A program made the position numbers and the translations under genes. From the NCBI GenBank assembly GCA_030248215.1, contig JASANG010003512.1, positions 1-64,000 on the forward strand: a DNA stretch of 64,000 bases, given 5' to 3'. Positions 56,126 through 64,000 of this stretch are shown piece after piece (positions within the stretch are counted from its first letter, which is position 1; the number at the start of each line of letters is the position of its first letter). Origin of the DNA: Enoplolaimus lenunculus. Taxonomy: Eukaryota; Nematoda; Enoplea; Enoplida; Thoracostomopsidae. The notes beneath the pieces were generated by a model, which did not search any database, was not told where the DNA came from, and saw only the letters and a program-made list of their open reading frames with translations.

Positions 56126-56804
56126 AAAATAGATGAATATAATTACAAGTGCAAAACTGTAACGCGTTTGCACAGCTGAGAACGTTGTATCAAGCAAAAA
56201 GAACAAAACTAAAATATATAAAAGTCATTTGAAGATAAAAAAAGTAGGATTTATTAGCAAAAACGTTGTGAGTAAAAATTAGTCCACAGTTGAAGACACA
56301 GAAATTACATCTGCTTCCAATTCAGCTTACAGCGCTGCTATCTGTGAACGTGAACACAATCAGCAAAAAGCGTCTACTATAACCAATCAGAATGATATTA
56401 CAAAATGTAGTAAATCAGCGCCCCAGTCATATTTCAATAAACCATGTTCCGGACAGGAGACGTGAGAAAACCCATTTTTTGCAGTTTTCAGCGAAGTTTT
56501 GTCGCTGTATTAACGCAGGTTATTTTAAACAACTAAAAAACCTCAAAAACGTCCGCGTTTCCGTTGGTTTTGTTTCGGTGCCCAACAGTATTTTATGATA
56601 AGCTCGATTAGTAAGACATATACATACTTCTTTGATAAAAATTCTAATTTTAAATCCCTGTAGTCTGAGTACGAAAAAAAATGTCATAGCGAATGAATTA
56701 TAAATTGTGTGATCAGATATTGTTATAAAGGCTGTTATTTTATTATCACACGATGTGTATGAAAACTATTTTACTGTGATTGGTTACAACACTTTATACT
56801 TCAC
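56126..56804. other. No gene recognised
   Basis: Frame 56392-56598 (68 residues) has no recognisable domain. Confidence 0.35.
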
Positions 56805-57008
56805 GCCAATGTATAGAACACGGCTGAAACGGTACGATAAGCATAGGTATTTCAAAACCGAAGCCTAAACCTGAACGTAAGAATGAGCATATACCTATGC
56901 CTAAGTGTGAAACCTAAAAAATTGTCTAAAGCTTAAGCTTGCTCTATTGCAGCGCCGTTGAAAAACGTTCTGCTCGTGAACGTTCTGCTCGTGATGTTTA
57001 CATATTGC
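56805..57008 (-). repeat. TTAGGC-bearing MITE, family A, with small duplication
   Basis: GCCAATGTATAGAACACGG to GATGTTTACATATTGCC. The border segment ACGTTCTGCTCGTGA occurs twice in tandem near the right end. Confidence 0.75.
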
Positions 57009-57407
57009 CAAACTTTGTGAGGTCTACAAAGCTGGCAGCAGATAACCATTACACCGCATCTGCTCCATTTAGTATCATCAATACGCCATAGTCTTCGCTT
57101 ATATTTCAATTTTAAAATCTCTTACTGTAAATCGAAACCTAACGTGGCTTCTATAATGCGAGCAGACGTGGTGAAATAGATTCAAACAACAAAAAACAAA
57201 CGGCTGAATTGTGTCAGGACACATCAACCAATTTTTTACAGCTTTTAATACTTTAAATTGAGGATATATAAATTGATAAAAATATTGTTATTTTGTCCTA
57301 TTAGACAGATCCATGGTTTTTGTTGCGTTTTCAAACAGACATATTTTTGTGACAATGAACTATAATACGCAGAGAGAAAGCTTGGATATGAAGAACAATG
57401 CACACAA

Positions 57408-57646
57408 AAATAAGTATTTCTGAATTTATTCAAAAAAGTATTTTCTGTGGCAAATCTGAAAATTTTTTCAGATACTTAAGAGACAATTTTTCTAAAAATA
57501 ACTGGAAATCGTATATTTTCAGACTTTATTTCATAAGTTTTTTTGAAAAGTTTTCTGTCATAACAGAAACACTTTTCAAGTGCACCTTGCTAATCATATT
57601 TCTGCAATGTCAGAAATTTTTTCTTAAATATCAGAAATATTATTTT
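57408..57646. repeat. TTTCTGA inverted-repeat MITE
   Basis: ATAAGTATTTCTGAATTTAT and a TAAATATCAGAAATATTAT end are inverted repeats. The interior has several CTGAAAATTTTTTCAG-type palindromes. An 84-residue Phe-rich frame over it is a by-product. Confidence 0.6.
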
Positions 57647-58759
57647 GAGTGAAGGTACGTCTCGTCAAAGTGAGGGTCACAATTAGGGTAGGGTCGCGCT
57701 GGGACGTCACCTGCGGATGTTTCCTTATTTGGGCCGAAATTTTTTGCTATGACATTCACAAAATTTCGTGATAGAAAAATTGCCTTGCTATATAACTGAG
57801 AGTCGTTGCTTACTCTGCTAGCAAATTTTGCTTTAATGAAACAGGTTTGAAGCCATAAAGGCTAGTTTTGAGCATACTTTTTCTTCGAGAACCACTGAAG
57901 CATGTAGTACTCACAATTTAAGAATGTAACAAATTTAGAAAATGGAAACGATTTTGCTTGATTGCTTGGATATAAAGACTGTGATATTTTATTACTGTAA
58001 GTTTGCACAAAACAATTTTATCTTTGACTCAATCCATCCATGGGATCCTTGATCCAGTCACTGTTGTGGTCGAGACACATGCTGTTTCATTATCATTTAT
58101 TTTGTCTAACCTAATTAAATCTGATTGGTCCATAATTTCAATTTCTGTTTAGCGTTTGCAGTACTACTACGCCAATATATAGGTGGTTCGCCTAAACCAA
58201 ACAGTAATTGGTCTTCACCGATTAGTATTTAGCCTGATTAGTTGATTGGCCTAGGACATATATTTTTCCCTGTTGGCACCTTTAATGCTCCCAAGCTCCC
58301 ACCGGAAGTAAATAGACAACAATAAACTGTAGCGTCGTACAATAGTCTACAAAAAACGCAACGTGATAGTAAAACCAACACTACGTGTCTACATTTAAAC
58401 CTAAAAATAGAACGAAAATAAGCATTTATCAATATGATAAAGCGTCACAATCCAGCTATATAAACTCTGTGAACTCGCAAAATCTGATTAAAATATACTT
58501 TTCACTTTGTATTCTGAAGAGTTTTTAGTTAATGAACTTCATTCAATGCGGCTACAAACGGTTTTATATGATTCAAAATACGGAAAGTGTTTAAAAGAGT
58601 TTAAGGAAAATGTTTTCAAGAAGGAACAAAGAATTGCTATATCTAACAATATTCGTATTTCTCAAAAGTGTAAGTATTAACGTTGTAAATTTGTTCAAAT
58701 CTGTTTACTTTAAGCAACGCGAAATATTTTTTAAAACTAACAACACAGCTGGGTTTCTG
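57647..58759. other. No gene recognised
   Basis: No frame above 64 residues, no repeat family assigned. Confidence 0.4.
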
Positions 58760-59090
58760 AAATCCTACTTAAGTACGACTTAGTACCTAAGTACGCGCTA
58801 ATTTACTTAAGCACTTTGTCATTTTTAAAAGCGTACTTAAGTTAAAATTTAAGTCGCCGACTAAATTTGCTATAATGCAGATTAACAGTAAAGGCATGTT
58901 AACATTGGTCTAACTAAAATTCATGAGTTATGGTGCCTACTTAATATAAAGTAAAACTATTACTTTCTTGTTATGAGAATGGCGCAAATTTGGCGTTTAT
59001 TTAGTTTTGTTAAAAAAGTAATGTATATATATATACTTAAATCGCCGACTTAAATAATTACTTAGCTAAAAGTTAATTGAATTAAGATTT
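58760..59090. repeat. ACTTAAGT-rich repeat
   Basis: CTACTTAAGTACGACTTAGT-type words at the left and ACTTAAATCGCCGACTTAAA at the right, with AAGTCGCCGACTAAA inside. Possibly related to the ACTTAAAC element at 6543. Confidence 0.4.
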
Positions 59091-59254
59091 AAAAAACGGA
59101 ACCAGTGTTATATTTAGCTTTGTTATCATGGTACCTCAGGATTCGTAGATACTATATGTAACGTTGTTTGCAACCTTTTCCCTAAAAACATATTTTGACC
59201 GATTTTAAAGCCATTTTTAATATGAAACCCAAAAAATTGATGGTGTTTTCAAAA

Positions 59255-59379
59255 ACTTTTACTTTGGCTCCCCCTATAAGAGTTTCAACCTTGCTTGCAA
59301 GTCATTGAAAACTTTTAAATGCCCCTCCTGAAAATTTTTTAGCCACCCCTCCTAGCAAGGTGATCTGGCTACGGGCCTG
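59255..59379. repeat. hAT-like MITE, family C, left-truncated
   Basis: TTGCTTGCAAGTCATTGAAA inside and right end GATCTGGCTACGGGCCTG. Confidence 0.75.
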
Positions 59380-59725
59380 AAACCTTTGCGTAAATGACAA
59401 GGAACAATGTCTCGGAAAGATGTAGTGTTCAATTTTAATAAATAATCTTGATTTTGATCGCTGTTGTGACGACAGAGGCCTGAGTGCCCTCCTTAGATTC
59501 GAAATCTTAAGAGGTTACAAATTGAACAGCAACGTATTCAACTGATATTCAGCTAAACTAAATACAACTTGAACTTCTGATTAACAACTGTCATCACAAC
59601 ATGTCACCGCGGCAGGACACATAATACGGTCATCTCTGCTCACCCGCTGGGTGAATTCTTCTCGTGTGCAACACGCAATTAATAATTACTTCGCATCAAG
59701 TTTTTCCCAGTGATAAAATCAGTCT

Positions 59726-59910
59726 GGCAAATGTTACTTTTAGCGACGTAACAGTAGATTAAGTGTATTCCTAAACCTAAGCCTAAACCTAACATTGCAA
59801 AAATGTGTTCCTACGCCTAAACCTAATCAAAAATGTAATATAGAATCTAAACCTACGCTTTTATGGACCCACCAGAAGCCTGGACGCAGCCCCTAAAAGT
59901 AACATGGGCC
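59726..59910 (-). repeat. TTAGGC-bearing MITE, family B
   Basis: GGCAAATGTTACTTTTAGCG to AAAAGTAACATGGGCC, with CCTAAACCTAAGCC units. Flanks ATCAGTCT and ATCAAGTCT are an 8-bp duplication with one inserted base. Confidence 0.85.
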
Positions 59911-61308
59911 ATCAAGTCTTAAGCGGCTAATAACTTCCTGTGTCGTTGACAATGTTCTATGTTTGGGGTACAGAAGCAAAAATAAGAAACATTTGTTTTT
60001 CAGTCAACAGTTTATTTTGATTGCAACCACATCGCATTGTTGTGTTGTGCGTGACAAAATTTAGTTGCCTGCTCAGTGGCATATACTTGAAATTCAAAAG
60101 TGTTGCACATTTGGTGATTATTTTTAGAAACTCATGAAATATAAAAAATTATGCTTAATCAAGCCTGTGATCAGTTTCCATGTATTAAATGGAACAAAAT
60201 CATTTTAATTTTGGGAGCCTCGAAAAAACTCAACGGCGCACCGGTTGGGTTCGCATAAGCTGGACGAAAACAATCGTTGCCAAAGGTGAAATTTTCCAGT
60301 TAGAATTTATGCCGTCTGGTCCCGTTCGCTACACCGCCTCCTGATGTTAAATCGCTGTCTTTTAAGAATAATTTATCTTTTCAGAAATCATCAACTGATA
60401 ATATTTAAATGACAAAATACAACAGCATTTTTTTACATCGTAAATTTTTGAAGTATATAAACTGAAAAATGTTTCTTATTGTTACGAATGCCAAAATTTC
60501 CTTTTTGCACGATGGGTTGAGAATAGGCGAAAACACCGCGTGCAGTGTTTGATTTAGTATCACGAGGAATGAACTAATCAAGAAAGATTATGGATCCTTT
60601 ATTAATCAAACGAAGCGAAACAAAGGCCCAGCGGTTTTCAAAGAATAGCAAGATTTAATTTCCTCTGCTGCTTGAGTATGTTTTGTTATTAGTATACACA
60701 AAAATCTCTACAAGATGCGAGTTCCATTCTGTACTTATGACCCGTATTCTGAAATGTGTGTAGCACCTATCACCAATCATGGCCCGTATGCTTAAATGTG
60801 TGCAACGCGTATCACAAGTTGGTAATAGGTGTTGTAACTTTCGAACGAGTGAATACTGGGGTTCAAAATTCAGCACATTTTTCGCATTTAATATGCTTTA
60901 CTCCTGTGCCAATTTGAGTTTAGCAACTGTAGTAATTAGCAATCTTGAAAACCTGTTTCTAACTGATGATAGTTGTTATACACATTTATACATTTTTCAC
61001 CGCTGTTAAAATTTAAAAAACTTTAAATCAAATTTTGAAACACCTAGGCTATCCGATCTGGTTATAATGCGGTACAACTACTTTTGATCTTACCCTAAAT
61101 TGAACACGTGACAATGGACAGCTCACCATTGTTAGAACAGACCATTCTTTTGAATAAATGCGCTCAAGTTGCTAAAGATGTCGGCACTTTACTGTTCATG
61201 TTCTATTTTTTGTTGTTTTGCAATAGCACATCAGTCTGTAATATATAGCTATGTTATTATTTCCGTAGTAGTTTTATATAACCATGGTGTCCGGTTGGGG
61301 TGACGCTA
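59911..61308. other. No gene recognised
   Basis: AT-rich; frames at 60655-60876 and 60779-61009 are short and domain-free. Confidence 0.4.
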
Positions 61309-61496
61309 CACTGCAAAAAAATAGTGAGTCAAATTTACTCTCTCCGAAATAGGCTCTATGGGACTACACAAACATAGTCAAATTCCGACTCCGCCAGAGC
61401 CAAATGTGCTACTCAGCGAGTCAATTTGACTGACGGAGTCCAACTTGACTTAGTTTATTTCGAATCGAGTCAATCTGACACACTGGTTTTACAGTG
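61309..61496. repeat. CACTG-ended GAGTCAA MITE, diverged
   Basis: CACTGCAAAAAAATAGTGAG to GGTTTTACAGTG, flanked by TA at both sides (61307-61308, 61497-61498). Internal GAGTCAA words are more decayed than in 23925-24124. Confidence 0.85.
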
Positions 61497-62063
61497 TATA
61501 CTTTTATATTTTATTACCTTTCGGCGCCGCCTGACAGCAAGCGGCATCGCAGGTGAATTTAAACAGCGACACCGGTAACCAATTTATGAATAAATTTCCT
61601 TCTGACTTGCTACACCGTTTACCCAACGGCGCCGTAAAAAATAAATAACGCTCCCGATAGTAACCAAGAACCAAAGATAACCCGGATTCCGGTAAATTGT
61701 TGGCGCATATTTTTAGTTATAAAAATTATAACATTGTGCATATTAACATGGCCCCGTTGGTTTCACTCTTAAATTTGAAAATTTTCAGTCAAACAATAAT
61801 GACTGTTGTGTAAAACTTGCGTTGCGAGTCAAATTGTTTAGCGACTTACTTTAACCTTAAACTATCAATCTGAAACGGCAAGTTGAAATTCAACATAAAG
61901 TTCTATTGACACATGCAAACGCACAGGAATAAAAACAACTTAACGCATAAAACAACGGCATAAAAACATTACTATGGTCGTTTATTAAAATTTATGGCAG
62001 AATACTCTGCTAACGTTTTGTTTCGGTGTACAGAAGGCTTAATTCCAATTGCTAACAACAAAG

Positions 62064-62220
62064 CGGGCCCGTAGTCAAGCAAGGGGGGTAAGGGGTCCTC
62101 AGCCACCAATAGAAACTTTTCTATCTTGCTTATACGTCATTGAGAAAACCCTTGTATGACCTTCCTGCAAAAATCTTTAGCCACTCAAACTATTAATAAG
62201 GTGAGCTGGCTACGGTCCTG
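62064..62220. repeat. hAT-like MITE, family C
   Basis: CGGGCCCGTAGTCAAGC to GGCTACGGTCCTG. Flanks CAACAAAG (62056-62063) and TAACAAAG (62221-62228) are an 8-bp duplication with one mismatch. Confidence 0.88.
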
Positions 62221-62299
62221 TAACAAAGTATATATTGTAAACGCACATATTAATATTTGTATCACGGTCATATAAACTGCAAGTTTTGTCCAAAATCCC

Positions 62300-62485
62300 G
62301 TCCGAAAAACTTGCAGCTGCAAATAATTCATTAAAAATCAATGCTGGGAATTTAGTTCACATGTGTAAACCATGCAAGTCCACTGAATTTATTGCAGCCG
62401 CGTTCTCATTGGCTGATGACAAAATGCAAGTTCTCCGTGCAATTTGCGGCTGCAAGTTCTCGCATGTACGTGTGAACCGGACTTA
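62300..62485. repeat. CTTGCAGCTGCAAAT inverted-repeat element
   Basis: AACTTGCAGCTGCAAATAA at the left and ATTTGCGGCTGCAAGTTCTC at the right are inverted repeats; TTCACATGTG and TGTACGTGTGAACC are further complementary words. The 66-residue frame across it is a by-product. Confidence 0.6.
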
Positions 62486-62827
62486 ACAGGCTCACTTGTA
62501 ATATTAAATATTCAATAAAACGAAATTAATTAAATATTTGTAGACCAAAATTGTCACCTGCAACTGACGCCTTTTGAACTGAACAATATTCTAATTAAAA
62601 TCCTGAACAGACAAAATCTAAGAATACATTTAGCGTTTTTGGCAATTCAAAGATGTTCTACGTAAACTTTCTTTGCATTGTGTTAATCAAACGTCAACTG
62701 TCAAATTTAATCTGTGTTCGCTTTTATTGAATATTTAAAAAAAAGTATTGTCTCAGTTAAATGATCAGTTATTAACGATTACTCCTGTCAGAACTGCACG
62801 GTCGGGACGACCGCTTTCTCCGAAAGA

Positions 62828-62900
62828 TGGCCACGCCGGGAATTGAACGTCGGACCTCTCGCTCGCGAGTCAATCGCGCTACCGATTACACCACGCGGCC
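62828..62900 (-). tRNA. tRNA-like sequence, likely pseudogene or SINE head
   Basis: On the minus strand it is exactly 73 nt, with a full 7-bp acceptor stem (GGCCGCG with CGTGGCC, one G-T pair), a paired D stem, A box TGGTGTAATCGG and B box GTTCAATTC. The anticodon loop is CTCGCGA (CGC). However, the T stem (CGACG against CCCGG) pairs at only two of five positions, and the anticodon stem has two mismatches. Downstream come two small hairpins (CTTTCGGAGAAAG, GGTCGTCCCGACC), which could be a SINE body. A decayed tRNA or SINE head is more likely than a working gene. Confidence 0.55.
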
Positions 62901-63039
62901 GATATCATAATTTCCTCTGGTGCTATATGTGCACTAGTATGTAATATGTATGTGTCTTAACATTACACACTCTGCAAATACACAAGCTACACCGCATATA
63001 CTCACCACTCCGACTATGGAACTTCAAACGTACTTGTTT

Positions 63040-63140
63040 GATAACTCACATAACGAACCTGAACCTAAACCTGAGCACAAGTATAAGCTTAAGCCTAAAC
63101 CAAAGTCTAAGGCTAAACGTAAGTCTGATCCATAGCCGAA
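63040..63140 (-). repeat. Decayed TTAGGC-type array
   Basis: GAACCTGAACCTAAACCTGA and TAAGCTTAAGCCTAAACC units without termini. They produce a Lys/Pro-rich stretch (KPKPKSKAKRK) in the 61-residue frame 62950-63135, which is not a gene. Confidence 0.5.
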
Positions 63141-64000
63141 GCATGTATGATCTAGTTTAATATAAACACATTGGAGAAAATTTCGTCTTCCATTAAATTA
63201 AAATTAGTTTGGTGGAAATGAGCAAGTATTTTAGTACTGAAAATCATGACCCGATGTCATGGTATCATTCTATCGGTACGAAAGCTTTTATAAATCACGA
63301 AATCACTCTTTTAGCTATGTAATTACATTCTAGTTATGTAAAGCTTTTAGTTTTATAGTGTAGAAAATAGATTATCCTCAGTGTATTTAAATCTAGACTA
63401 GTACTCTTAACTTTCTATAGGAAAAATTATTACCAGTTAGCGATAGGTCTTGTAAAACCTTTGAAGGTCCAAACGCCGGTAACTCAAACAATTATTTAAT
63501 AAATTTCATCAGAAGCGGCGATTACCTAACAGAAATTTCAAGCTCTGTATCCTACAGCAGATCAGTTGGGTAAAGCTATTGCTCAATGGTGATAGGTGCT
63601 ACACTCATCTGAGAATACGCGCACGAGTTGCCGGAAGGCCGAAAAATAACGATACGTTCATATAATGATGCAAAATAGCCTTACTTTTATGTAAGAAAAA
63701 GATCAACTCCTGTATTTAGACACTACAAAAAATGTATTCTAGACAAAAAATAATATTAGTTTCGTTTCGACGGTCTAACAATGCACTCGTAGTGCAAAAC
63801 CATACCAAATTCGCATTTTAATTTCGAACTCAAAAAAGATTTCGATGGATTCACAGTTTGGAAATTACAAGCAGTAAGTTTTTGCTTGGCTCACAAAATG
63901 AACGCATTATATTAATGCTGTTGTGAGCACAAAAGTATAAATAGTAGGACTTTGAAAATATTGTTTGATTCCATAGTAGTTCAGTTATAACAAGAGTGGA
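63141..64000. other. No gene recognised
   Basis: AT-rich, no frame of note, no repeat family assigned. Confidence 0.4.

Noticed and set aside
3122-59910. TTAGGC tracts as real telomere or chromosome-fusion scars
   Set aside because: Each tract is short, degenerate and enclosed by element ends with target duplications, so transposition explains them.
62950-63135. Lys/Pro-rich 61-residue frame
   Set aside because: The repeat KPKPKSK derives from decayed GCCTAAA units.
1-64000. CRISPR array, rRNA, SL1 RNA or retrovirus-like element
   Set aside because: No spaced direct repeats, no SL1 sequence, no rRNA core and no reverse transcriptase, capsid or envelope-like frame was recognised.

Overview
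The window reads as nuclear DNA of a nematode with a repeat-rich, AT-rich genome. Two things support this. A complete four-exon cuticle collagen is present (N-terminal cuticle-collagen domain, RAKR cleavage site, interrupted Gly-X-Y region, Cys-X-X-Cys tail). Short tracts of TTAGGC, the nematode telomeric hexamer, are scattered everywhere. The species cannot be named; introns of 0.5-1 kb and the high transposon load argue against a compact Caenorhabditis-type genome.

Bases 1-16043 are one giant palindrome. The left arm (1 to about 8034) is repeated in reverse complement up to 16043, where symmetry stops only because the window begins at base 1. The outer arms are nearly identical. On the right side of the apex (about 8055-8540) the sequence decays into inflated A/T homopolymers. 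That pattern fits a fold-back read or a contig-end assembly artefact better than an old duplication. Every element in 1-8034 therefore has a mirror copy that should not be counted twice.

From 16044 to about 37800 I recognise no host gene. The stretch is filled with short non-autonomous DNA transposons, a decayed hAT transposase fragment (21943-22689) and tRNA-like sequences. Two host genes follow, both on the minus strand: the cuticle collagen (37883-40642) and a class A peptide GPCR of the GnRH/AKH-receptor type (43256-47231, three exons). They are about 2.6 kb apart and nothing suggests an operon. From 47232 to 64000 there are again only repeats, with a tRNA-like sequence near 62.9 kb.

Most of the structure belongs to several MITE families: (A and B) GGCC-ended elements with 8-bp target duplications and TTAGGC arrays inside; (C) hAT-like elements ending in GGGCCCGTAGCCA; (D) hAT-like elements ending in CAGTGGCGGATCCA; (E) GGCTCCGG-rich elements; CACTG-ended elements rich in GAGTCAA; and a TTAA-flanked element carrying a tRNA-Gly(CCC)-like body. 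The most notable observations are the telomere-repeat MITEs, the TTAA element with an embedded tRNA, and the palindrome. No retrovirus-like, Polinton-like, viral or toxin remnant and no CRISPR array was recognised.
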